A stretch of DNA of 64,000 nucleotides from an uncultured Prevotellaceae bacterium (GTDB lineage: Bacteria; Bacteroidota; Bacteroidia; Bacteroidales; Muribaculaceae), in assembly GCA_900318335.1 (NCBI GenBank), contig ONKF01000017.1, positions 8,416-72,415 of the forward strand. The letters are read 5' to 3'. The position numbers and the translations under genes are program-made. Below the pieces are notes generated by a model. That model did not search any database. It was not told the DNA's origin and was given only the letters and a program-made list of their open reading frames with translations. Each line of letters starts with the position of its first letter. Within the stretch, counting starts at the first letter, position 1. Below, piece after piece: positions 16,991 through 25,476 of this stretch.

Positions 16991-17629
16991 TTAGCCAAAA
17001 AATCTCATGGTCAACGATACACAGGCAAAGCCCACGACCACGCCAGCCAGCACCTGCACCAAGTCATGGCGCTTGAGCACCAGGCGTGCCGACCCCAGGC
17101 CACCAGCCAGGATGATGATGAAGCTCAGCAGCCAGAAGAGGTCAAACGCACTCAGGTCCTGCACGTGAATCTGATACACGAGGGCGATAAGGCCACCGAT
17201 ACCTGCCATATGGGCACTGATTTTCCACTTGAGGTTGATGAGCGCCATCACCACTACCGTGAGTGCCGACCCCACCATGAACATCATGAACCAGCGTGGA
17301 GAATGGCAATAATACAGGTAGTAGGCCGCCCCAAAGTAACACAAGGCGGTAAACAGGTAGGGGATTAAGCGTTGCTCCCTTACCTCGACGTGCAGGCTCT
17401 TGACCAACTTGAAGTGGCGCATCACGCTCAAGAAAATGAGCGGCAAGATGCACGTGATGCCCATGCACACGAGCAGCACTGCCACTCGAGTACCGTAAGG
17501 CAGCACACACAGCACCGACACCGACAGTACCAGAAAGACACCATAAGTCGGCATCAGTATCGGGCTGAGCGCTGTGGACATGACGTTGGCCAGACCGGCG
17601 ATGAACTTGTTGACTGTATATCTTTTCAT
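16991..17629 (-). CDS. PAP2-like membrane protein with incomplete active site
   Basis: This 212-residue protein has about six membrane spans. The C-terminal part resembles the PAP2 (type 2 phosphatidic acid phosphatase) core: KISAHMAGIGG takes the place of the PSGH motif, and SARLVLKRHDLVQVLAG matches SRx5Hx3D-type motif 3 with Gln where Asp is expected. The first motif KX6RP is not present; EVREQRLIPY sits at its place. It is therefore either a divergent phosphatase or a non-catalytic relative. It lies 43 bp after rpoN and 37 bp before ispG. A role on undecaprenyl or other isoprenoid phosphates would fit the ispG neighbour, but this is inference. Confidence 0.65.
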   Translation of the reverse strand: MKRYTVNKFIAGLANVMSTALSPILMPTYGVFLVLSVSVLCVLPYGTRVAVLLVCMGITCILPLIFLSVMRHFKLVKSLHVEVREQRLIPYLFTALCYFGAAYYLYYCHSPRWFMMFMVGSALTVVVMALINLKWKISAHMAGIGGLIALVYQIHVQDLSAFDLFWLLSFIIILAGGLGSARLVLKRHDLVQVLAGVVVGFACVSLTMRFFG

Positions 17630-17672
17630 TGATTTCTAATCCAATGGAATCTGTTACCCTAACCCCTCTAAA

Positions 17673-19133
17673 CTACTTGGCCATCTTGCGGCGCACGGTG
17701 CTGCTGGGTATCTTGAGCGCATCACGGTACTTGGCCACCGTTCGGCGTTCCAGCTTGTATCCCATCTCCTTGAGACGGTCACACAGGGCGTCGTCACTTA
17801 ACGGGTGTCTCTTGTCTTCTCCCTCGACCAGTTTCTTGAGGTCATCATACACCTCGTGCCTGGACGCGCCATTGATATCCTCGCTGAAGAAGGACTTCAG
17901 GCTCTTCACGCCCCAGGGGGTCTGCACATACTTGTTGCTCACGGCGCGCGACACCACCGAGACATCCTTGCCAATCATGTCGGCAATCTGTTGCTGTCCC
18001 AATGGTTTCAAGTCACGTTCATCACCACTCATGAAGTAGTCTGGCTGACACTTGACAATGGCACTCATCGTATTGAACAGCGTCTCCTGGCGCTGCTTGA
18101 GCACCTCGATAAACATGCTGGCACGCTGGTAGGCGTCCTGTATCTGCTTTTTCTCCTTTGCTTCCTTGACGCTCAACACATTAGAACTACGGTAACGTTC
18201 ATTCATCAAGGCATAGCTCTCGCTGATCTGCAGTGAGGGGATGTTGTTGCGCAGGGTAACTGTCAGGCGCTCTGTCTCTTCGTCAAGCTCCACGTCAAAG
18301 TCGGGAGTGACCTGGTAACTCGAGTCGGAGCGGGACCCTATGGCATTACCGGGAAAAGGATTGATGCCACGGCGAATCTGGTGCTTAAACACCTCTTCCA
18401 AGCGCTTTTCATCCACTCCCATGCGTCTGCTCAGTACATCAAACCTCATGCTGGCCAACTCGTCGAAGTACTTCTCGACAATCTCGATGGCAAGTTCCAC
18501 ATCGGGGGTGTGAGGCTTGCGTCGCAACTGCAGCAGTATGCACTCGCGCAGGTCGCGTGCCGCAACGCCTGGCGGGTCTAACGACTGGACCACATCCAGC
18601 ATCTCATCCACCTGGTGGGTATCCACGACATAACCGTCGTTAAATGTCACGTCATCGGCGATTTCACTGGTCGTGCGATGCAAGTAGCCGTTTTCCTCGA
18701 TATTTCCCACAATGGCACGTGCGATCATCAACTGGGTCTCGTCAAGTTCCAGCTCGCCCAACTGATCAATCAGATAGTCGGCCAGCGTCTTTTCACTCAC
18801 GGCAGTTGGGGCGTAATACTCGTCATCGCGGCTGCGGTTGTTGGCAAAGTAGCGGTACCATGCCATCGTGTCGTCGTCACCGTTGACCTCGGAATTCACC
18901 TCATCGTTGGGCACACGGTCATTGTCGCGTTCATTATCATGCTCGCCACTGCCGCTATAATCATCGTTGTCGTCTTGCTTTTTCTCGAGGGCCTGAATCT
19001 CATTGACCTTATTGTCAATGAACTCGGCCATCTCGGCATCGTTTTTCTCCAGTACCAGGCCCAACATGCGCTGTTGCTCCAGCGCTAAGCGTTGGGTCTG
19101 CTTCTGTTCCAGTGTGAGTCCCTGTTTTGCCAT
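17673..19133 (-). CDS. rpoN: RNA polymerase sigma-54 factor
   Basis: This 486-residue sigma factor directs RNA polymerase to -24/-12 promoters and needs AAA+ activators to open them. The N-terminal region I is Gln/Leu-rich (LEQKQTQRLALEQQRMLGLV), followed by an acidic region II, and the C-terminus has the RpoN box as RRTVAKYRDAL (about residues 463-473), one step from the ARRTVAKYRE consensus. Length is normal. A TACCTTTG box 34 nt upstream indicates that it is the first gene of a run with the PAP2-like gene, ispG and a lipoprotein gene. No sigma-54 activator is seen in the window. Confidence 0.95.
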   Translation of the reverse strand: MAKQGLTLEQKQTQRLALEQQRMLGLVLEKNDAEMAEFIDNKVNEIQALEKKQDDNDDYSGSGEHDNERDNDRVPNDEVNSEVNGDDDTMAWYRYFANNRSRDDEYYAPTAVSEKTLADYLIDQLGELELDETQLMIARAIVGNIEENGYLHRTTSEIADDVTFNDGYVVDTHQVDEMLDVVQSLDPPGVAARDLRECILLQLRRKPHTPDVELAIEIVEKYFDELASMRFDVLSRRMGVDEKRLEEVFKHQIRRGINPFPGNAIGSRSDSSYQVTPDFDVELDEETERLTVTLRNNIPSLQISESYALMNERYRSSNVLSVKEAKEKKQIQDAYQRASMFIEVLKQRQETLFNTMSAIVKCQPDYFMSGDERDLKPLGQQQIADMIGKDVSVVSRAVSNKYVQTPWGVKSLKSFFSEDINGASRHEVYDDLKKLVEGEDKRHPLSDDALCDRLKEMGYKLERRTVAKYRDALKIPSSTVRRKMAK

Positions 19134-19166
19134 TGTCGTTAGAGGTTTTTATTTCGTCTTAACCCA

Positions 19167-19174
19167 CAAAGGTA
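19167..19174 (-). promoter_or_regulatory. -7 promoter box (TACCTTTG) for the rpoN operon
   Basis: Perfect TAnnTTTG match on the minus strand, 33 nt before the rpoN ATG. Confidence 0.6.
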
Positions 19175-19296
19175 ATAAAAACTTCTCAGTTACTCCACCA
19201 TGTCTGCCACATTTTTGTTTTTATCCCATGCTATTCTTGATTTAAGGGCACAGCACTCCCTGTGTGGGGCAAGGAGTTATCGGTAAGAGGGATGGA

Positions 19297-20007
19297 TTAC
19301 TCCATGGGGATGGCCTTGATGGTTCCGAGCTTGCGGACCGAGACCTTGTCGGGTTTTCCCTTGTAATAGACTTTACCGGTACCGCTGCCGTTGACCTTGA
19401 GGTTTCCGCCATCGACATAACAGCCTATCGACCCGGTGCCCATGATGCGGCAGGAGACGTTTTTAGCCTTCACTTGATCGGCCTGGATCTCGCCCGTGCC
19501 CACGAGTCTCACGGAGAGGTCGTCACACCCGCCACTGGCTATAATCTTGCCCTTACCGCTCAAGAGCTGCAATTCGAGTTTGGATGCCTTCAGGCCACGT
19601 GCGATGATTTTGCCGTTATCAAGCAGTCTAACCTTGAACAGCGGCATCATGGGCAGTCCAGACAAGCGCAGGGTGCTGTCGCCAGCGTTCTCGACCTCCT
19701 CGAGCGATGACGAGTAGATGGTCATGACGGGCAGTTGGGGAGGAAGTTTGGCTCCGTCCACAAACTGAATTGTCACGCGTCCCGATGCCGACACGCTAAA
19801 CATCATCATATCGGCTACCTCCTGGGGACAGGTGAACACGGCAATGCCAGCCGAATCGGGATTGCAACGGTAATTAACGTTGATGCCGTCAACAACTGCC
19901 AAGCGCTTGAAGTCACCTATTTTCACTTCGTGGCGAGTTGCCTGAGCACCAGCCATTAACGAAGTTATCACAAACATCAGAGCACTAATCAACAATCTGT
20001 TTTTCAT
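19297..20007 (-). CDS. DUF2807 (GIN-domain) secreted protein
   Basis: This 236-residue protein begins with a signal peptide (MKNRLLISALMFVITSLMAG, then AQA). The rest is a repeated beta pattern typical of DUF2807, described as a putative auto-transporter adhesin head: SASGRVTIQF, VENAGDSTLRLSG, LLSGKGKIIASGG, LVGTGEIQADQVKAKNVSCRI and MGTGSIGCYV. DUF2807 proteins form right-handed beta-solenoids. The ATG at 20007 is preferred, since the in-frame codon at 20016 is a TTG. The start lies 23 bp inside the end of dus, so the two are probably translationally coupled. Location is periplasm or surface; function unknown. Confidence 0.8.
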   Translation of the reverse strand: MKNRLLISALMFVITSLMAGAQATRHEVKIGDFKRLAVVDGINVNYRCNPDSAGIAVFTCPQEVADMMMFSVSASGRVTIQFVDGAKLPPQLPVMTIYSSSLEEVENAGDSTLRLSGLPMMPLFKVRLLDNGKIIARGLKASKLELQLLSGKGKIIASGGCDDLSVRLVGTGEIQADQVKAKNVSCRIMGTGSIGCYVDGGNLKVNGSGTGKVYYKGKPDKVSVRKLGTIKAIPME

Positions 20008-21013
20008 CTTCTTCAATACTTTGATTATCTATAGTTGGCAAAATGTCTTTCTCAATATGGTCCAGGATGGCATCCAGCTCGGCACGGGTATCGGCTTGGA
20101 GCATGGCAATGCGAGTGGGACGGAAGTTGCGGATGCCCTTGAACAGCGGGGTGGCAGCCAAGTGGCGGCGAATGTGCAGGATGCCGCGGTACTCGTCGAT
20201 GCGGTCGATGCTCTCGTCAATCTGGCGGCGCACGAGCGCCATCTTCTCGGCATTGGTGATCACGGGCACCTCACCCGTGAGCAGATACTGCTTCATCTCC
20301 CTGAATATCCAGGGGGCGCCGATGCTGGCACGCCCCACCATCACACCGTCAACGCCATAGCGGTCGAAGCACTCCTTCAAACGCTCGGGCGTGGTCACGT
20401 CGCCATTGCCGATGATGGGAATCTTCATGCGGGGATTGTTCTTCACCTCGCCGATAAGGGTCCAGTCGGCCTCTCCTGTATAGATTTGGGAACGGGTGCG
20501 GCCATGGATGGTAAGGGCGGCGATACCGCAATCCTGCAACTGCTCGGCAAGTTCCACGATGATTTTGCTGTTGTGGTCCCAGCCCAAGCGGGTCTTGACC
20601 GTCACGGGCAGGTCAACGGCCTTGACCACGGCACTCGTTATCTCGAGCATCAAGGGGATGTTGCGCAACATGCCAGCACCAGAACCCTTGCCCGCGATTT
20701 TCTTGACAGGACAACCCCAGTTGATATCGATGAATTCGGGACGTGCGGTGGCCGCAATACGCGCAGCCTCAACCATCGAGTCAAGGTCACGGCCATAAAT
20801 CTGGATAGCGGCTGGGCGTTCACCAGGGGCAATCGCCATCTTCTGGATTGAGCGCTCGATATTGCGTATCAGCGCGTCGGCACTGACAAACTCGGTATAG
20901 ACCATATCGGCGCCCTGTTCACGGCAGATGAGCCTGAACGACTGGTCGGTGACATCCTCCATGGGTGCCAACATCACTGGGCGCTCGCCTAAATCTATAT
21001 TCCCTATTTTCAT
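19985..21013 (-). CDS. dus: tRNA-dihydrouridine synthase, DusB type
   Basis: This 342-residue flavoenzyme reduces uridines in the tRNA D-loop with NADPH and FMN. The start MKIGNIDLGERPVMLAPMED matches the FMN-binding first strand. Further motifs are DINWGCPVKKIAGKGSGAGM (with the catalytic Cys), IHGRTRSQIYTGEADW and GNGDV with DGVMVGRASIGAPWIF. These place it in the DusB-like branch. The C-terminus has the helical tRNA-recognition domain. It is the upstream gene of a two-gene unit with the DUF2807 gene. A near-match promoter box (TAATTTCG) lies about 40 nt upstream on the minus strand. Confidence 0.93.
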   Translation of the reverse strand: MKIGNIDLGERPVMLAPMEDVTDQSFRLICREQGADMVYTEFVSADALIRNIERSIQKMAIAPGERPAAIQIYGRDLDSMVEAARIAATARPEFIDINWGCPVKKIAGKGSGAGMLRNIPLMLEITSAVVKAVDLPVTVKTRLGWDHNSKIIVELAEQLQDCGIAALTIHGRTRSQIYTGEADWTLIGEVKNNPRMKIPIIGNGDVTTPERLKECFDRYGVDGVMVGRASIGAPWIFREMKQYLLTGEVPVITNAEKMALVRRQIDESIDRIDEYRGILHIRRHLAATPLFKGIRNFRPTRIAMLQADTRAELDAILDHIEKDILPTIDNQSIEEDEKQIVD

Positions 21014-21354
21014 CGTGAATTTGTGCCTTGGACTTTGTTTTACCCTGCGAAATTACGACATTTTGCCCAACTGCACAAACTCTTTATCCCATTTAGACCA
21101 ACATTAAAGGAGTTTTTAATGCAATTTACACCAATTTAACGAATTACCTACACGCAATGCCCCCACGCTAAGATGCCAAGCCGCAAAGGTTTTAAGTTGG
21201 CTGCAGCAGCCCTCTATTATTGTCGGCTGATTTGACCGATTGAATGGATTGACAGAATGTCTATTATAAACCATAGCATTTATCCCGTCCATTCAAACAA
21301 AACAGCCAGGGGATTCCCTGGCTGTTTCACATAGCATAATGGCAACCGCTTTTC
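21014..21354. other. Intergenic region, 341 bp
   Basis: No gene is seen. At 21164-21197 there is a degenerate copy of the dispersed repeat (cacgctaagatgccaag, then ccgcaaaggttttaag), next to an A/T-rich stretch at 21121-21158. The terminator of the following gene is at 21300-21327. Confidence 0.5.
21300..21327 (-). terminator. Terminator of the mosaic dockerin gene
   Basis: A perfect 12-bp stem (AAACAGCCAGGG type) around the loop GATT, followed on the minus strand by TTGTTTG. It lies 28 bp after the stop codon. Confidence 0.8.
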
Positions 21355-24300
21355 TTACCACTGTGGCGCCAACAAATAATTGATGAGTGTGGTCGCGTCA
21401 CTGATATTGACGTCATTGTCCATGTCGCAGTCAGCAGCCTCGAGACTGATGCCGGATGCATCACCCGAAAGCAGGTAGTTGATGAGAGCGGTCACATCAG
21501 CGATGCTGACCATGCCGTCAATATCCACGTCACCACGCATCGCTACCGTCTGGGCAGTGACCGTGAAGTAATAGTCGCGGTCGGCTACAATGTCGTAGTC
21601 GGGCAACTGCAGGCCGTTGTTCCAGTTATTGAAAATCAGGTGATAATTGCCACCGTTGGTGTCCAGCAAGAAGACCTTGTAATTGAAACCGCCCACGATA
21701 GAATCGCCCACACTGGCCTCGCCAGGCCATGCACCGAAGAGTTCGCTGTCGCCCCAAGCATACAGTCCCAGAGCATCCCAACCCGTCTTGTCATTCACGA
21801 AGATATAGTGCTGCGATGCGGGAATCTTGGGCAACTCGCCACTGATGCTGAAATCGTCGATACTCAGCGCCATAGCACCCTGTGCAGCGTCGCCGCTGGC
21901 TACACTGATGTTCCATGCCAGATACAGGTCACAGCCACGAGAGAGCGTGGTCGGCAGTATAGCGCTCACGGGAACGGTCTCGCCAGGAACGGTCTCATAA
22001 CCTGCCGTCTCGCTGTCAGGAGCAAAGTAGGTGTAGAAGTCGTTGCCTGCGCTGGTCCAGTTGCGACCGTCGATGGAGTAATACAGCTGCACGGCAAAGC
22101 CTGCGCTGTTGTTACCCTTGCGGTATTTCTCAACGTTATAGGAGATGTTTACGTTCTCAATATCCTTCTTGCCTGTATTGAGCAAATGGGCATACACGTT
22201 GACACAGCGGGTTCCGTTAGCAACACCCGTCGAGATGCCACCCAGGGCACGGTCATCACCAGCATTGTCACCGAAGTTCCATGTGCCATTCTTTGCGTTG
22301 CTGGGCAGACTGACGCCACCACTGTACATCGTCTGGTCGTCGGCCTGATCATATCGGCCCACAGTGCGCGGAGCCGTGAGGATGCGGTCGATGCGCCATG
22401 CCTCGGGCAACTGGGCGGTGGCCTCGTCACCCATCACGTCAAAGTTCTGGCTGGCACTCAACGTCTCCTCGTTCAACTCGATGGCAGGATAGGTCACCAC
22501 CTCGGTCTGGGCTGCAGCAACCTTAACATTAGCAGTCTGGGTGAAATCGCCCATGGTCGCTGTCACGGTGTATTCGCCATTGCTGCCATTGCTGGTAAAG
22601 GTGCCGTCAACCAGTTCGCCACCGTCGCTCAGGGTCATTACCACAGGCTCAGGAGCCTCGATTTCCATGCCGAACTGGTCGCGCAGGGTCACCTTGTAAT
22701 GAACTTGTCCTGCGGTGTGGTCCACGTAGTTGGTGAAACCGTTCAGGGCACGGCTGGCATAGCCACGCATGGCAGCCGCATCGCTGCCGCTCAGGCCGTT
22801 AGGAGCCCACGTGATGGTTGCCGGGTCAATGCCATAAATGAGGCCAAACTCCATTGCGGCAGCCATATAAGTGGCCTTGAGCGTCGGGTGACGGTCATCG
22901 AGGAACCACGTCAGTGTACCCTCGCTGCCCTCCAGATCATAAACCTCCTGATAAGCCACGCCCACGGGGCACAAAGTCACGCCCAAGTCGACGGCCACAT
23001 CCTGATAGTTCTTGACAAAGGTTGAGTTGAAGGCAGTATAGTTTTCCCAGTCACCACTATAAGCCCAGTTGACAGGCACGATGATGATTGCATTGGGGTT
23101 GGGGCAATACTCGCGGATGTAGTCCACCCAGCGCTTGACGTTGGCACGGAAGGTCTCAACGTCGGTGCGGGGCAGCGAACTCTGCTCCTGCAGGATGATA
23201 TGGCTCCAGGCCTCACTGCGCACGAGCATCTTAGCACCGGGGTTACCGTCCTCGGCCACGCCGTCACCCTCGTCCCAATGGGTCTTGAGCGATTTGCCCA
23301 GCAGGGTGTGCTTGGTCCAATGGGCATCCTTACCCATGGCCAGGGCAATGCCATTGAACACGGCATCCTGGTCATTGTAGTAAATGAGGCTGTTATTCAG
23401 CGACAGCACCTTCACCTGCTCGGGCAGTTCGGGAACGAGCACGACATCGGCGGGCTGAAGCGTCATCGTAGTGGGAGTTGAGGCGGCCAACTCCAGGCTG
23501 TATTCACCCGTTTCAAGATTGAAGGTCACATCATAGGTACCCGGAGCGGTCGAAACACGACCGGTTGCACCCTTAATGAGCGTGCCATGGGTGTTATCGC
23601 CAGTGAGGTCGCTCTCGGCACCCCAGACGCCACCCATACCCAGACGCTGATAAATGCGCCAATGGCTGTAGCCGTCACCCACGGCGGGCATGGTCACTTG
23701 ACCCTTGAAAGTCTTGCCCTCGACGAGTTTCAACTCGCCCGAAGCGTCCATGTAGTTCCAACCGTTATTGTCACCGATGACATAGACCGAGGTCAAGCCC
23801 GTATCGTCGTCATTGCTCTCGAGCAGCAGTGCAGCAGCACCATCGGCAATGGTGAGGACAATGCGCTTGCAGACGAATGCGTTGCCGCCACAAGAGATAT
23901 TGTCATTGGTACCAAGGACGAGGCTATAGGGGACATCCATCTGGATGCTGGTGCCGTTACTGCCGTAATTGCAGGCGCTGCTCCAACCCGAATCGGCGAC
24001 CTTGAAGGCGCCACTTAACGTCTTGTCATAGAGCACATAGGTGCCATTACCCTCGTCGCTGAATTCCCATTCACTCACTGCGCCCCAGCTGTTAACCTCG
24101 CCACGCAGGTAGATGCCTGACGGATTGAACGGGGGGAGTGACGGGTCAACATAACCCGTGTAGTTGTCAGGATCGGTAATCTCGGTGGCTTCCTCCCCTG
24201 TCAAGCACAAGTAATAGTCACGGTTGGCAGTGATTGAGGCAGTCACCGTGTTGCCATTGCCATCGGCAAAGACGAGCGAATGGCCGTTACCGTCCATATC

Positions 24301-25194
24301 AAGCGACCACACCTTGTAGGTCACGCCATTGACAACCGCGCTGCTGGTAGCAAGCTGTGCCTCGCCACCGTCAACGGTCATGTACAAGTTGTTCCACTTG
24401 GTCACATCCTCAACGTGGATGTAGCAAGACTGGTCCTGAGAGGCAAAGGTGGCATCGATGACCACATTGTCAATAGATAAACCCATCGCTTTGTTGGGGC
24501 TCGAGCCGCTGGCAACGCTGATGTTCCAAGCCAAGTAGAGATCAGCACCGGCTGCGATGTCCACTTTAAGCTGCTTGCCGGTGATGGATGTTGTGCTGAT
24601 GGGCACGACGTCGGCACCGATCGTAGCAGCATCGGGAGCAAAGTAGGTGTAGAAGTCCTCGCCAGCATTGTTCCAATTGACACCATCGGTCGAGACATAG
24701 AGTTGAATGGCAAAACCTGCGGCATTATCACCGTCACGGTATTTCTCAATGTCATAACCGAGGTTGAGCTTAGTGATGGCCTCATCGGCCGCATTGTGCA
24801 CGCAGGTCATCACATTGATGCATCGGGTACCGCCATCCACCGTGGTGGACAGACCACCCACCGAGCAATCACTGGGCACACTGCTGGAAACAAAATTCCA
24901 CGTGCCGTTCTTGGCGTTGCTGGGCAAGCCCGTGCCGCCAGTGTACATCACTGAGGTTGAAGCGGCGCTGTAGTTGCCCACAGTGCGCGGTGCGGTCATC
25001 TGACGCTCGATGCGCCAGCCCTGTGGCATATCCAGGGTGGCTTGCTGGCCATCCCACATGCCATCAAAGTCTTGGGTCAACTGGGGTGCAGCAGCGGTGA
25101 GCTGGAGCGCGTCCTGGGCCCAAGTGGTAGTGTGCCAAGCGCCCATGAACAGGACGATGGCAACAAGCTTGAGTAAAGTCGATAATTTCTTCAT
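21355..25194 (-). CDS. Mosaic secreted protein: duplicated module, starch-binding-like domains, SGNH hydrolase, dockerin
   Basis: This 1279-residue exported protein has, in order: signal peptide 1-26; beta module A about 38-250; a CBM26-like segment about 253-335 (YIHVEDVTKWNNLYM); two SusE/F-like segments about 358-570 (GIYLRGEVNSWG, VYVIGDNNGWNYMD); an SGNH/DUF4886-like hydrolase about 593-795 with LSLNNS (Ser602), ILQEQS and the catalytic-type DDRHPT (Asp766, His769); an Ig-like segment about 830-895; beta module B about 915-1120, clearly a duplicate of A (both have RTVG, LPSNAKNGTWNF, YLAWNISVASG); a second CBM26-like segment about 1128-1213; and a type I dockerin 1219-1275 with two calcium loops (DVDIDGMVSIADVTALINYL, DMDNDVNISDATTLINYL). 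A surface esterase acting on polysaccharide is the best guess. The first SGNH block has Asn-Asn-Ser rather than Gly-Asn/Asp-Ser. It has its own promoter and terminator. Confidence 0.8.
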   Translation of the reverse strand: MKKLSTLLKLVAIVLFMGAWHTTTWAQDALQLTAAAPQLTQDFDGMWDGQQATLDMPQGWRIERQMTAPRTVGNYSAASTSVMYTGGTGLPSNAKNGTWNFVSSSVPSDCSVGGLSTTVDGGTRCINVMTCVHNAADEAITKLNLGYDIEKYRDGDNAAGFAIQLYVSTDGVNWNNAGEDFYTYFAPDAATIGADVVPISTTSITGKQLKVDIAAGADLYLAWNISVASGSSPNKAMGLSIDNVVIDATFASQDQSCYIHVEDVTKWNNLYMTVDGGEAQLATSSAVVNGVTYKVWSLDMDGNGHSLVFADGNGNTVTASITANRDYYLCLTGEEATEITDPDNYTGYVDPSLPPFNPSGIYLRGEVNSWGAVSEWEFSDEGNGTYVLYDKTLSGAFKVADSGWSSACNYGSNGTSIQMDVPYSLVLGTNDNISCGGNAFVCKRIVLTIADGAAALLLESNDDDTGLTSVYVIGDNNGWNYMDASGELKLVEGKTFKGQVTMPAVGDGYSHWRIYQRLGMGGVWGAESDLTGDNTHGTLIKGATGRVSTAPGTYDVTFNLETGEYSLELAASTPTTMTLQPADVVLVPELPEQVKVLSLNNSLIYYNDQDAVFNGIALAMGKDAHWTKHTLLGKSLKTHWDEGDGVAEDGNPGAKMLVRSEAWSHIILQEQSSLPRTDVETFRANVKRWVDYIREYCPNPNAIIIVPVNWAYSGDWENYTAFNSTFVKNYQDVAVDLGVTLCPVGVAYQEVYDLEGSEGTLTWFLDDRHPTLKATYMAAAMEFGLIYGIDPATITWAPNGLSGSDAAAMRGYASRALNGFTNYVDHTAGQVHYKVTLRDQFGMEIEAPEPVVMTLSDGGELVDGTFTSNGSNGEYTVTATMGDFTQTANVKVAAAQTEVVTYPAIELNEETLSASQNFDVMGDEATAQLPEAWRIDRILTAPRTVGRYDQADDQTMYSGGVSLPSNAKNGTWNFGDNAGDDRALGGISTGVANGTRCVNVYAHLLNTGKKDIENVNISYNVEKYRKGNNSAGFAVQLYYSIDGRNWTSAGNDFYTYFAPDSETAGYETVPGETVPVSAILPTTLSRGCDLYLAWNISVASGDAAQGAMALSIDDFSISGELPKIPASQHYIFVNDKTGWDALGLYAWGDSELFGAWPGEASVGDSIVGGFNYKVFLLDTNGGNYHLIFNNWNNGLQLPDYDIVADRDYYFTVTAQTVAMRGDVDIDGMVSIADVTALINYLLSGDASGISLEAADCDMDNDVNISDATTLINYLLAPQW

Positions 25195-25237
25195 TCTACC
25201 AGTTGTTTAAACATGAATAATGATTATGAATCTGACA

Positions 25238-25245
25238 CAAAGGTA
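25238..25245 (-). promoter_or_regulatory. -7 promoter box (TACCTTTG) for the mosaic dockerin gene
   Basis: Perfect TAnnTTTG match on the minus strand, about 43 nt before the start codon. Confidence 0.55.
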
Positions 25246-25421
25246 TTTAACTCCCATGACATCATCAATATACCGACTTGAAAATCAAACCCCATTATTT
25301 TACTAAAACACTATCATCCAGCAGCTTACAAGAACGTTTCCCATCCAAAAATCTAAATGGGTTTCAAACAAGGCGCAGAGGTGATGCCGCCAGCGCATCA
25401 CAATGAACCATAACAACAAGA

Positions 25422-25451
25422 AATCCCGATTTCATCGATGAAACCGGGATT
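25422..25451 (-). terminator. Terminator of the Cys-rich repeat gene
   Basis: Stem AATCCCG with CGGGATT, one mismatch, then TTTCAT with ATGAAA. On the minus strand it is followed by TTCTTGTTGTT. The core GATTTCATCGATGAAA is almost shared with the hairpin at 43612-43648. Confidence 0.65.
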
Positions 25452-25476
25452 ATTCATTCCTGTGACAAGAAGAACT

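Noticed and set aside
21640-23025. 461-codon open frame antisense to the mosaic dockerin gene
   Set aside because: Shadow frame; the minus-strand protein has clear domains and a signal peptide.
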